A DNA stretch of 61,841 bases from Bacteroidaceae bacterium. Lineage in GTDB: Bacteria > Bacteroidota > Bacteroidia > Bacteroidales > Bacteroidaceae. Position 1 is the first letter of the stretch. Each line of letters opens with the position of its first letter. Location: contig JAKSLI010000013.1 in NCBI GenBank assembly GCA_024401305.1, positions 1-61,841 on the forward strand, given 5' to 3'. The notes beneath the pieces were generated by a model. It was not told the origin of the DNA. It did no database searches and was given only the letters and a program-made list of their open reading frames with translations. Below are positions 48,825-56,405 of the stretch, one piece after another. Both the position numbers and the translations under genes were made by a program.

Positions 48825-49052
48825 ATGAAAAAATATATTAAGCCAAAAACAAAAGCGATTGTTCTTGATCCAGAAGATCTTCTCCAAACGCCAACAAGTC
48901 TCAATCCTTTCGAAGGAGGTGATGGTCTTTCCAAGCGCAACACCTTCGTAACAGACGACGAGTACCTCGGCAGCGACATCTCTTACAACAAGGGTGTTTT
49001 CAGAAGTGCCGAAGAGAATAGTGATGATGCGACTGTTGTCAATCATTATTAA
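48825..49052 (+). CDS. Short peptide of unknown function, 75 aa
   Basis: The peptide starts MKKYIKPKTKAIVLDPEDLL, with a basic then hydrophobic N-terminus, and continues in a polar, Gly/Ser/Asp-rich C-terminal part (NPFEGGDGLSKRN, SAEENSDDATVV). It has no membrane segment and no signal peptide. An 18-bp gap to the surface protein and a terminator 18 bp past its stop mark it as the second gene of that operon. The N-terminal KYxKPxT..V style recurs in small Bacteroidota peptides of unknown role, as I recall. Whether it is a precursor peptide cannot be told. Confidence 0.65.
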   Translation: MKKYIKPKTKAIVLDPEDLLQTPTSLNPFEGGDGLSKRNTFVTDDEYLGSDISYNKGVFRSAEENSDDATVVNHY

Positions 49053-49070
49053 TCAAACCACAAAGATAAA

Positions 49071-49105
49071 AAATACGGTGCAGGGAGTTTCCTTGCACCG
49101 TATTT
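49071..49105 (+). terminator. Terminator of the surface-protein operon
   Basis: AAATACGGTGCA (49071-49082) pairs exactly with TGCACCGTATTT (49094-49105) around an 11-nt loop, with A-rich and T-rich ends. Confidence 0.85.
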
Positions 49106-49183
49106 AAGATATAAATTTTTGTTTCTGGACGTTACCACATGCTGTGAAGCGGTGTCCAATAAAATATTTAATTAGTAATTACG

Positions 49184-49215
49184 AACTGCTGGCTTGCGAG
49201 AGTCGGCAGTTTTTT
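49184..49215 (+). terminator. Second terminator-like hairpin with T tract
   Basis: AACTGCTGGCT (49184-49194) pairs with AGTCGGCAGTT (49201-49211), two G-T pairs included, and six T residues follow. Its right arm and downstream sequence (49197-49230) reappear at 51073-51105, after the AAA ATPase gene. Confidence 0.65.
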
Positions 49216-49274
49216 CGCTATATCAATTTAGGCAATGACATACAATTAGGCACATAAACCACTGATTATATTTT

Positions 49275-49549
49275 AACCGCAGATTAAACCTAATTCTCGC
49301 AGATTGGCTTTACCTTCTTCCTTCGCGACTCGGCATAGTTGAAGCAAGCTTCACTCTGCTCTCGCTGCTCAGTCAGTTAAACCAATTTTATTTTTATAAT
49401 TAAACCTAAGTTTCAGAAACAAATAAGCACAAATTGGCACAAATTATTTCACTAATGACAATAAATATTAAATTATATTTGTGGAATAAATTTGTTATTA
49501 TTTGCTCTAATTTGTTTCCTTAAATATCCATTTGGTTTAATCTGCGGTT
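49275..49549. mobile_element. Repeat family B, copy 1 (uninterrupted)
   Basis: Termini are an exact 16-bp inverted repeat: AACCGCAGATTAAACC (49275-49290) and GGTTTAATCTGCGGTT (49534-49549). The right two thirds (about 49403-49549) are nearly identical to 54541-54690. No coding frame. It carries the uninterrupted sequence TTTTATAATTAAACC at about 49394-49408, where copy 2 holds a family-A insertion. MITE-like by structure; no target duplication is obvious. Confidence 0.65.
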
Positions 49550-49719
49550 TAATAAAGCTTGTGCCAAATAGTATATTGTTTTCTAAATTTAACCCAAATG
49601 GTTCATTAGACTATGGATGGAATTTACAGAAGACCACGATGTAACGATAGAAAATCCTCAATATGAGTCGATGATAAGGTTAACTTTTCTACAGAAAGGC
49701 TAAAAAAACAGATATTTTC

Positions 49720-49750
49720 TTGTTGATTTAATACAAATAATGTAAATTTG
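49720..49750 (+). promoter_or_regulatory. Promoter of the AAA ATPase gene
   Basis: TTG at 49720-49722 and TAAATTTG at 49743-49750 with a 20-bp spacer match the Bacteroidota consensus. The last base of the -7 element is the first base of the first operator-like repeat. Confidence 0.65.
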
Positions 49751-49830
49751 CACCATAAAAAGTGCATATATCTTCAATAAATGCACCATAAAAAGTGCTA
49801 ATTGTGTGTTATTTGCACTTCTCGTGGTGC
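49750..49830 (+). promoter_or_regulatory. Three spaced GCAC..GTGC sites in the AAA ATPase leader
   Basis: GCACCATAAAAAGTGC at 49750-49765 and 49783-49798, then GCACTTCTCGTGGTGC (inverted relative) at 49815-49830. Spacing is 33 and 32 bp, about three helical turns, and each is followed by ATCTTCAA or similar. A dyad at the start of transcription repeated on one face of the helix is typical of an operator array; small RNA hairpins are the alternative. Confidence 0.6.
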
Positions 49831-49863
49831 ATCTTCAACAAAAAACTAATAAAATCTGTAAAA

Positions 49864-51039
49864 ATGAACCTTACACTCATAAACTACATGCAGGAGCAAC
49901 TGAATGGTAATTCTGCTAGTTTCAAGCGATACATATATGATGAACTTCCTTGGGAAGCAAGGATGGTGGGACTGATGGGACCTCGCGGAGTTGGCAAGTC
50001 AACAATGGTTCTGCAACACATTAAGGAACAGTCAGAAGCGAAGGATAAAAGCCTTTACATCTCAGCAGACCACAGCTACTTTACTACACATACTCTCACA
50101 GACACTGCCGATCAGTTTGTGCGTGAAGGAGGCGAGTGGCTTTACATTGACGAGGTTCACAAATACGAAAGATGGTCGGCAGAACTTAAACAAATATACG
50201 ATGCCCACCCAAAACTTCACGTTTTCTTCACTGGTTCTTCAGTCCTTGACATTCTTAAGGGCGAAGCTGACCTCAGTCGCAGAGCCTTACTCTTCAACAT
50301 GCAAGGACTGTCGTTTCGGGAATACCTTGAGATGCACCACGGAATAAAGACCCCGGTACGAACCCTCGACGACATAATAAGAGGAGATGTGCAGATAGAA
50401 GGATTAGAGCACCCAATTCCTTTGTTCAACAAATACCTGCAGGAAGGTTACTACCCTTTCAGCATAGAGGGATATTTCCATCAGAGACTCCAGCAAATAG
50501 TGCAACAGACCATGGAGGTTGATATTCCGCAATATGCCAACATGACGCCTGCTACTGGCAGGAAACTCCATCAGATGCTTACCATTATTGCCGGTAACGT
50601 ACCGTATAAACCAGAGGCCACGAGTCTTGCCAACGAGATTAGGGTCAGTCGCAATGATATTCCCTCATATCTTTTGTATATGGAAAAGGCAGGGATGATA
50701 GGACAATTACGTGACAAAACAGGTGGCATGAGAGGCCTGGGAAAGACTGAAAAAGTATTCCTTGACAACACAAATATCATTTATGCTATAGGTGGCGACA
50801 ATGCTAACATTGGCAATGTTCGTGAGACATTTTTCTACAATCAGACTCGACTCAACCTTCCGGTAACATCTTCCAAGATTTCCGACTTCGAAATAGGTAA
50901 TTACACATTTGAGATAGGTGGCAAGAAGAAAGGAAGCAAGCAGGTAAAAGATGTGCAAAACTCGTTCATTGTCCGCGACGACACCGAATATGCAAATGAG
51001 AAGTATCTCCCTCTATGGGCCTTTGGACTATTATACTAA
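49864..51039 (+). CDS. AAA-family ATPase with DUF4143-like C-terminal region
   Basis: 391 aa from ATG 49864; the longer frame from 49795 begins inside the operator array. Walker A is GPRGVGKST at residues 39-47, Walker B WLYIDEVHKYERW and the sensor-1 region FFTGSSVLDI. The C-terminal half has a winged-helix-like region and GKTEKVFLDNTNIIYAI, as in AAA_14/DUF4143 ATPases. These are widespread in gut Bacteroidota, often in many copies per genome; their job is not established. A strong promoter with three operator-like sites precedes it. Partial direct copies of a terminator sequence lie on both sides (49197-49230, 51073-51105), suggesting the gene arrived as a unit. Confidence 0.85.
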   Translation: MNLTLINYMQEQLNGNSASFKRYIYDELPWEARMVGLMGPRGVGKSTMVLQHIKEQSEAKDKSLYISADHSYFTTHTLTDTADQFVREGGEWLYIDEVHKYERWSAELKQIYDAHPKLHVFFTGSSVLDILKGEADLSRRALLFNMQGLSFREYLEMHHGIKTPVRTLDDIIRGDVQIEGLEHPIPLFNKYLQEGYYPFSIEGYFHQRLQQIVQQTMEVDIPQYANMTPATGRKLHQMLTIIAGNVPYKPEATSLANEIRVSRNDIPSYLLYMEKAGMIGQLRDKTGGMRGLGKTEKVFLDNTNIIYAIGGDNANIGNVRETFFYNQTRLNLPVTSSKISDFEIGNYTFEIGGKKKGSKQVKDVQNSFIVRDDTEYANEKYLPLWAFGLLY

Positions 51040-51071
51040 TCAAAGTATCTTTCAGAGGCGGAAAATATCAT

Positions 51072-51105
51072 ACGAGAGTCGGCAGTTTTTCGCTATATCA
51101 ATTTA
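51072..51105 (+). repeat. Partial direct copy of the terminator region at 49196-49230
   Basis: CGAGAGTCGGCAGTTTTTCG and the following CTATATCAATTTA match 49197-49230 apart from one T fewer. Only the right arm of the hairpin is present here. The two copies bracket the AAA ATPase gene and its promoter. Confidence 0.75.
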
Positions 51106-51142
51106 ACTTTTGGCATTTTTCCTTTTCTAATATAAAGTTATT

Positions 51143-51392
51143 AGGGTGTCCAGTTGTCAGTAAAGATTTTAAGTATGATTTTCAATAAGATTTTGAGCGC
51201 AGCGACCTCAATATCAATACGTTACATTATTTTCAGAAAGATTTTTTGTTATGATTTTAAAATCTTTACTTAAAATCTTACAGAAAATATCTCAACGATA
51301 GTATTTAGATGGTCGAAGCATAGCTTCTCAAAATCTTAACCAAAAATCCTACTGAAAATCCTAACTAAACCAGAACCACAAACTGGACACCA
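51143..51392. mobile_element. MITE family A, copy 1
   Basis: GGTGTCCAGTT (51145-51155) and its complement AACTGGACACC (51381-51391) form the terminal inverted repeats. Exact 13-bp direct repeats ATATAAAGTTATT flank it at 51130-51142 and 51392-51404 (one base may be assigned to either). Internally, GATTTTGAGCGCAGCGACC and GGTCGAAGCATAGCTTCTC with AAAATC iterations form long imperfect complementary arms. It lacks a coding frame. It ends 37 bp before the alcohol dehydrogenase start. Confidence 0.85.
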
Positions 51393-51428
51393 TATAAAGT
51401 TATTCAACTTGAAAAATACAGAACAAAA

Positions 51429-52610
51429 ATGATAGATTTTAATTATTACGCACCGACACAGGTTGTGTTCGGTAAGGATTCTGAGAGCAAGACTGGAAGT
51501 TTGGTGAAGCAATATGGTGGCACAAAGGTGCTGCTCCATTACGGCGGTCAGAGCGCTCAGCGTTCTGGTTTGCTTGATGTGGTGAAAGCTTCTCTTGAAG
51601 AGAATGGTGTTGAATATGTGGAGTTGGGTGGTGTGGTGCCAAACCCTCGCGTGTCGCTTGTTCGCAAGGGCATCGAGATATGCCGCGAGCAGGGTATTGA
51701 CTTCCTCCTTGCTGTAGGTGGTGGTTCGGTGATCGACTCTGCAAAGGCTATCAGCGCCGGTATGTATTACGAGGGAGATGTGTGGGATTTGTTTATCCAT
51801 AAAGCAATGGCTACACGCTATCTTCCTGTTGCTTGCGTGCTTACCATCCCTGCTGCCGGCAGTGAGATGAGCGACGGTTGCGTGATAACAAACGAGGATG
51901 GCGACCTTAAGAAGGACTACTGCGTGGACGAGTTCCGCTGCAAGTTTGCAATAATGAACCCTGTTCGCACATTCTCTCTCCCTGCATGGCAGACTGCTTG
52001 CGGTATCACTGACATGATGATGCACACCTTCGAGCGCTATTTCTCTACAGAAGACGAGATGACAATAACTGCTTCCGTGGCAGAAGCTCTTCTTCGCGAT
52101 GTGATGGACAATGCTCATAAGGTGCTGAAGAATCCTGAGGATTATGTGGCTAGAGCGCAGATAATGTGGGCAGGAAGCCTTGCACACAACGGTCTTACCG
52201 GCTGCGGTACTATCGGCGATTGGGCAACACATAACCTTGAGCACGAACTTTCAGGTATGTTTGATGTTTCTCACGGTGCCGGTCTCGCTGCTTTATGGGG
52301 CAGCTGGGCACGCTACACATGCCACAAGAACATTTCCCGTTTCGCACAGTTTGCCGTAAACGTGATGGGCGTGACACAGAACTTCAAGTCTGCTGAAGAA
52401 ACTGCTGAGGCTGGTATCGTAGCTTGCGAAGAGTTCTTCCGCTCTATCGGTATGCCAACAAATATCCATGACCTGATAGGCCGTGATATTACGGATGATG
52501 AAATTGAGGTTATGGCGGACAAGTGCTGTGAGTTTGGTGCTCGTACCATCGGCGGTCTTGTGGAACTTAACCGTGACGATATGGTTGCTATCTATAAGAT
52601 GGCGAAGTAA
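51429..52610 (+). CDS. Iron-containing alcohol dehydrogenase (YqhD/BdhA type)
   Basis: 393 aa, full length for the family. The dinucleotide region contains LLAVGGGSVIDSAKAIS; the metal ligands are Asp195 and His199 in GITDMMMHTFE, His268 in ATHNLEHE and His282 in DVSHGAGLA, matching the spacing in YqhD (194, 198, 267, 281). These enzymes use NADPH to reduce aldehydes to alcohols and help to dispose of toxic aldehydes or excess reductant. The spacer before the start is occupied by MITE copy 1, so the present promoter must lie inside or beyond the insertion; I see no clear TAnnTTTG in the last 37 bp. Confidence 0.93.
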   Translation: MIDFNYYAPTQVVFGKDSESKTGSLVKQYGGTKVLLHYGGQSAQRSGLLDVVKASLEENGVEYVELGGVVPNPRVSLVRKGIEICREQGIDFLLAVGGGSVIDSAKAISAGMYYEGDVWDLFIHKAMATRYLPVACVLTIPAAGSEMSDGCVITNEDGDLKKDYCVDEFRCKFAIMNPVRTFSLPAWQTACGITDMMMHTFERYFSTEDEMTITASVAEALLRDVMDNAHKVLKNPEDYVARAQIMWAGSLAHNGLTGCGTIGDWATHNLEHELSGMFDVSHGAGLAALWGSWARYTCHKNISRFAQFAVNVMGVTQNFKSAEETAEAGIVACEEFFRSIGMPTNIHDLIGRDITDDEIEVMADKCCEFGARTIGGLVELNRDDMVAIYKMAK

Positions 52611-52654
52611 GGTTCAAGTTTCGTAGGCGAAACTTGAGGCTAAAGGGTAAAGGT

Positions 52655-52745
52655 TGTTGAGTAATGACTAATGACTATTGAGTAATGACTTCCCGTCCTA
52701 TATCTCAAATCCGAGAGGCTGTCATTAGTCATTAGTCTTTACTCA
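52655..52745. repeat. 91-nt block, inverted copy of 43879-43969
   Basis: The complement matches 43879-43969 at 90 of 91 positions, including the core CAGCCTCTCGGATTTGAGAT and flanking AATGACT iterations. It begins 45 bp after the alcohol dehydrogenase stop, behind GGTTCAAGTTTCG..CGAAACTTGAGGC. The flippase gene ends 14 bp beyond it. Confidence 0.85.
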
Positions 52746-52758
52746 TTACTCATTAGTC

Positions 52759-54198
52759 TCAACATTGCTTATGTTGAACGAAACTTAACGCCTCATTCAG
52801 CACTTCTGCCTTCAGGAGTTTCAATATTCCGACATAGATAACAGCTGCTACTACCATGCGAGAGAGAAGGAGTAGCCAGTTGTTGGTGATGAACGATGTG
52901 GCGAAATATGCTGCTGTCATCGTTGCCAAAGATATGAGGGCGAAAGGCATGATGTCTTTCATCAAAGCGAAGAGAGAGTAGCCAGTTATCGGTTTTGTGA
53001 AGAAATGCCAGACGAAGAAGTAGAGCACCGTATAGACTACGAAGGCGAGCACTACATAATACATTCCGAAGCGTGCAAAACCAATGGCAATGGCTATCTG
53101 AAATATAATCTGGACAACGCAAAGCCACATGTAAAGCATGGAGCGATGGTGGGAAATGACGATGTTCTTCATCAGCGCATAGTGCGGCATCAGACTTCCT
53201 CCAACGGCAAGAAGTCCGAGAAGGGATGCGCTGGCATGCCATTTCTCGCCAATAGTACAAAGGATGAACTCCTCAGAAACGAGCGCCAAGCCGAACATGG
53301 CAGGGAAGGAAACGAACGAGGCAAAACGCATCATCTTGCGCAGTACGCGGAGGGTTCGCTCCTTGTCGTCACGCACTTCTGCAAGAACCGGCTGCGCAAC
53401 ATTGTTTACGGCGCAACGGATAGTGTCGGAAGCTGTGATGTTCCATTTGTCTGCCTGGGTGTAATTGCCCACCTGATCCATTGGCAACATGCGTCCGAAG
53501 ATGAAGGTGAGAATCTTCATCGAGAGCGAGTTCACGATGTTTGTCAGCATCATGTTGAATGCAAACTTATACATCTTCTTTATCGGCTCCATGGAGAAAC
53601 TCAACGAAGGACGAATAGGCACAACGATGTATCTGCCTATGTTATAGACTGTAATATAAGTAATCTGTTGCCATGCAAGCGCCCAATAAGAGAAGTTGAG
53701 GAAGGCGAGCACGATGCCCACGGTGCCTGAGCAGAGCAGGGAAATGATGCCGATGACAGCCATCTCCTTCATCATCAGATGCTTTGTCATGTAGGCGTTG
53801 GCAACGATGCCGAAAGATGATATGAAGAATGCCAGGAACACGAAGCGACTCACCCACAGAAGCTTTGGCTCATGGAAGAAATCGGCAATGAGAGGCGCCG
53901 ACAGAAACAGCACGAGGTACATGAAAGCACTCATCGTGATGTTGAACCAGAAGACGGAATTGTAGTCCTTATGCTGAGGCTCCTTCTGGTTTATCAGCGC
54001 TTGTGTAAAGCCTGCAGTCTGCAACTCTTGTGCAATCATCGTGAACACGGCAAGCACGCCAACGATACCGTAGTCGGCAGGTGTGAGCAGACGCGCCAAG
54101 ACGATGCCGAACACGAGGTTCAGCACCTGCATTGCGCCTTGGTTGAAGAGTCCCCAAACAAGACCTTTGGCTGTTTTATTCTTTAGATTATCTGACAA
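52759..54198 (-). CDS. Polysaccharide flippase, MOP superfamily (Wzx-like)
   Basis: 479 aa with 12-14 predicted membrane helices. The N-terminus KTAKGLVWGLFNQGAMQVLNLVFGIVLARLLTPADYGIVG is the usual start of Bacteroidota lipopolysaccharide/capsule exporters. Such proteins flip undecaprenyl-linked glycans across the inner membrane. The glycosyltransferase at 54769 is on the same strand, separated by about 570 bp of nested repeats, so the two may once have been closer. The rest of a capsule cluster is absent. Confidence 0.88.
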   Translation of the reverse strand: MSDNLKNKTAKGLVWGLFNQGAMQVLNLVFGIVLARLLTPADYGIVGVLAVFTMIAQELQTAGFTQALINQKEPQHKDYNSVFWFNITMSAFMYLVLFLSAPLIADFFHEPKLLWVSRFVFLAFFISSFGIVANAYMTKHLMMKEMAVIGIISLLCSGTVGIVLAFLNFSYWALAWQQITYITVYNIGRYIVVPIRPSLSFSMEPIKKMYKFAFNMMLTNIVNSLSMKILTFIFGRMLPMDQVGNYTQADKWNITASDTIRCAVNNVAQPVLAEVRDDKERTLRVLRKMMRFASFVSFPAMFGLALVSEEFILCTIGEKWHASASLLGLLAVGGSLMPHYALMKNIVISHHRSMLYMWLCVVQIIFQIAIAIGFARFGMYYVVLAFVVYTVLYFFVWHFFTKPITGYSLFALMKDIMPFALISLATMTAAYFATSFITNNWLLLLSRMVVAAVIYVGILKLLKAEVLNEALSFVQHKQC

Positions 54199-54246
54199 AT
54201 GCTTTAACTAATTTGAAACAATATACTTTTGACACAAGTTATTATA

Positions 54247-54690
54247 AACCGCAGATTCAACCAAATTTATATTTATAATTAGGGTGTATAGTTATCAGTA
54301 AAGATTTTTAGTGAGATTTTCAATAAGATTTTGAGCGCAGCGACCTCAATATCAATACATTGCATTATTTTCAAAAAGATTTTTTGTTATGATTTTAAAA
54401 TCTTTACTTAAAATCTTACAGAAAATATCTCAACGATAGTATTTAGATGGTCGAAGCATAGCTTCTCAAAATCTTAACCAAAAATCCTACTGAAAATCCT
54501 AACTAAACCAGAACCACAAACTGGACACACTAATTTATACTTAAACCTAAGTATCAGAAACAAATAAGCACAAATTGGCACAAATTATTTCACTAATGAC
54601 AATAAATATTAAATTATATTTGTGGAATAAATTTGTTATTATTTGCTCTAATTTGTTTCCTTAAATATCCATCTGGTTTAATCTGCGGTT
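54247..54690. mobile_element. Repeat family B, copy 2, interrupted by MITE A
   Basis: Ends AACCGCAGATTCAACC (54247-54262) and GGTTTAATCTGCGGTT (54675-54690), one mismatch in 16. After removal of the family-A element the sequence continues as in copy 1 at 49386-49549, with high identity over the last 150 bp. The whole gap between the flippase and the glycosyltransferase gene (54199-54768) is this nested pair plus AT-rich ends. Confidence 0.7.
54281..54528. mobile_element. MITE family A, copy 2, inside family B
   Basis: The right 150 bp are identical to copy 1 and the left part differs at scattered positions; the left terminus has decayed to GGTGTATAGTT. Flanks ATTTATAATT (54271-54280) and ATTTATACTT (54533-54542) match at 9 of 10. 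Copy 1 of family B has a single TTTATAATTAAACC at this point, so the second copy of those bases is explained as a target duplication. Confidence 0.82.
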
Positions 54691-54768
54691 TATAAGATTT
54701 GTGCCTAAAAGTATATTGTTTCCATAATTTATTGATTCATTATTGTAAAAATAATTTTGAACTGTTAC

Positions 54769-55686
54769 TTATTTCTTGTTTGTGATTAGTTTGTAGAGGA
54801 ATCTGACAATCTTTCCGAGGAGATTGTAGCGGAAACCGTGGTCGGTGAGTGCTTCCGGGTTAAGACGCTCTTCAACATCGCGGTCGGCTTCGATGTTTGT
54901 GAGCTTTATGTCCAAATGGCGTGCGATAGGTTCGCGGTCGAACTCGTATTTTCCGAAGAGCGACATGTTCTTGTAGTGTGTGCCGCCCTCGATGCCGGTG
55001 TTGCGAACAAGCGTCTGGGTAGGTGCAAGACAGAGTCCATTGGCATGGCGAATGGCGATAAGCCAACTGAGATCCCAATCTATCTTGCCCATGTCAAGGT
55101 GGTGAAGGCAACGGAACTTGCCGCCATACTGTATGTCATTCTGCTGCTGTGGGGTAAGAAGGGCAAGGGCTTCTTCCTTTGTCGGCAAGAGACGGAACTG
55201 CTCCCAACGGTCTGCCCATGTAGCCCAACCCCAACCGGCGAAGTGCTTTGTCAGGTAAACATCGCCCTTCTCAGGAATATTCAGGTTCGTAAAACCGCAT
55301 ATTGACATCACTCGCTTCTCGTCGTTGTAATGCTCAAGCGCTTCGTTCATGTAGGTTAGGAAGTAAGGCGAGGTGGCAATATCGTCTTCTACGACAATCA
55401 CTCTGCCATACTTCTCCAGCAGCATCTGCATTCCGCCGATGATGTTCTGGTTAACATACACATTCTTCTCACGCTCAACGATTTGGAACGACTTGAACTT
55501 TGGCTTCAGCGAATGAAGGTAAGTGCGCAAAGCGTTCACTTCTGCCCAAGTCCTTTCGTCTTTTCCACCGTCGCAAAACACATAGACATCCGTATCTTGC
55601 GCAAGCAGGTTCTGTTCCAAAAGTTCGATTGTTTTGGAAGTCGTATCAATGCGGTTGTATGTGAATATTCCTACAGGAGCTGCCAT
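54769..55686 (-). CDS. Glycosyltransferase, GT-A fold
   Basis: 305 aa, cytoplasmic. The N-terminal APVGIFTYNRIDTTSKTIELL is the start of the nucleotide-sugar domain, FCDGGKDE follows, and VIVVEDDI at about residues 100-107 holds the acidic D-x-D-like metal site. GWGWATWADRWEQF is a conserved acceptor-side motif of GNT-I/GT2-related bacterial enzymes. A basic helix closes the protein (KIVRFLYKLITNKK), possibly for membrane contact. It ends just past the repeat region and overlaps almost directly (2 bp gap) with the start region of the 55689 gene's end. It probably adds a sugar to a surface glycan with the nearby flippase. Confidence 0.8.
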   Translation of the reverse strand: MAAPVGIFTYNRIDTTSKTIELLEQNLLAQDTDVYVFCDGGKDERTWAEVNALRTYLHSLKPKFKSFQIVEREKNVYVNQNIIGGMQMLLEKYGRVIVVEDDIATSPYFLTYMNEALEHYNDEKRVMSICGFTNLNIPEKGDVYLTKHFAGWGWATWADRWEQFRLLPTKEEALALLTPQQQNDIQYGGKFRCLHHLDMGKIDWDLSWLIAIRHANGLCLAPTQTLVRNTGIEGGTHYKNMSLFGKYEFDREPIARHLDIKLTNIEADRDVEERLNPEALTDHGFRYNLLGKIVRFLYKLITNKK

Positions 55687-55688
55687 AA

Positions 55689-56345
55689 TTACTTCATTAC
55701 AGGACGAACGCTGAAGCCCATTGAACGCAACGCCATCTGACGATGGTTATTGTTGTCCTTTTCAAGCAGGAAGTTGTAGGCATCGCTTGGACCGTAGAGC
55801 TTTGAGGTCCAGTAGAGTCCGTAGAAATTGATGTTTGAAGTGCGCTGTGAAGCCTTGCTGCCGGCAGCTGGAAGGAAGATGGAGTTGCCGTTCTTCTTGC
55901 TCGTAATCTTGTAGCCGTTAGTGCCGTTTACTGTTTCCCATGTCCAAGTGCAGTGCTGTTCAAGTTCCTGAACCTGAGCGAGATTAGGCATTACCCAGTT
56001 GCCGCCCCATTTTACATGAGCCACATCGTATTGAGTTCCGGCAATGTCCTTGCCAAGATCAGCAAACTCACGGCGAATAGCCATGACATTTTCCTGTCCA
56101 GGCTTGATGTGAAGATATTCCTCACGCTTGAAGGATTCCTTTGTTTCAATCTCGCCCCATGCGAAGTAGTCGCCAAGTTCCTCTGGCACAGTAGCACCAA
56201 CATTGCATGTTGCCCACTTTGTTCCAGAAGGCAAACCGAGGTCAACAGGCTCAGCTACAACCTTCTTCTCCGATGATTCGCCCTGCGCACTTGCTGAAAT
56301 GGCGCAAAGTACGAAAGTGAAAAGCAGTAAAGTTATTTTTTTCAT
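55689..56345 (-). CDS. Secreted FISUMP/DUF1566-like protein
   Basis: 218 aa with a signal peptide (cleavage near ASAQ). VDLGLPSGTKWATCNVGA, DYFAWGEIETK, KWGGNWVMPNLAQVQELEQHC and the terminal MALRSMGFSVRPVMK are hallmarks of the fibrobacter-succinogenes-major-paralogous-type domain, a C-type-lectin-like fold common on Bacteroidota surfaces. Its stop codon is 3 bp from the start of the glycosyltransferase gene, so the two are probably one transcript. Ligand unknown. Confidence 0.78.
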   Translation of the reverse strand: MKKITLLLFTFVLCAISASAQGESSEKKVVAEPVDLGLPSGTKWATCNVGATVPEELGDYFAWGEIETKESFKREEYLHIKPGQENVMAIRREFADLGKDIAGTQYDVAHVKWGGNWVMPNLAQVQELEQHCTWTWETVNGTNGYKITSKKNGNSIFLPAAGSKASQRTSNINFYGLYWTSKLYGPSDAYNFLLEKDNNNHRQMALRSMGFSVRPVMK

Positions 56346-56405
56346 TTGTTATTTAGTGTTAAGTATTTAGTGATTAGTGTTTAGTGTTTAGTGCTTAGTG
56401 TTTAC
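56346..56405. repeat. Iterated TTAGTGT tract
   Basis: About seven units of TTAGTGT/TTAGTGA/TTAAGTA lie between the mtgA stop and the next start on the minus strand, the shortest of the 7-bp iterated spacers in the window. A candidate for slippage variation. Confidence 0.75.

Noticed and set aside
49795-49863. N-terminal extension of the AAA ATPase
   Set aside because: This start lies inside the second operator-like repeat; the ATG at 49864 begins the family-like sequence.
51143-51392. Degenerate transposase gene in the family-A element
   Set aside because: All frames are short and full of stops; the AAAATC iterations explain the sequence as structure, not as coding relic.
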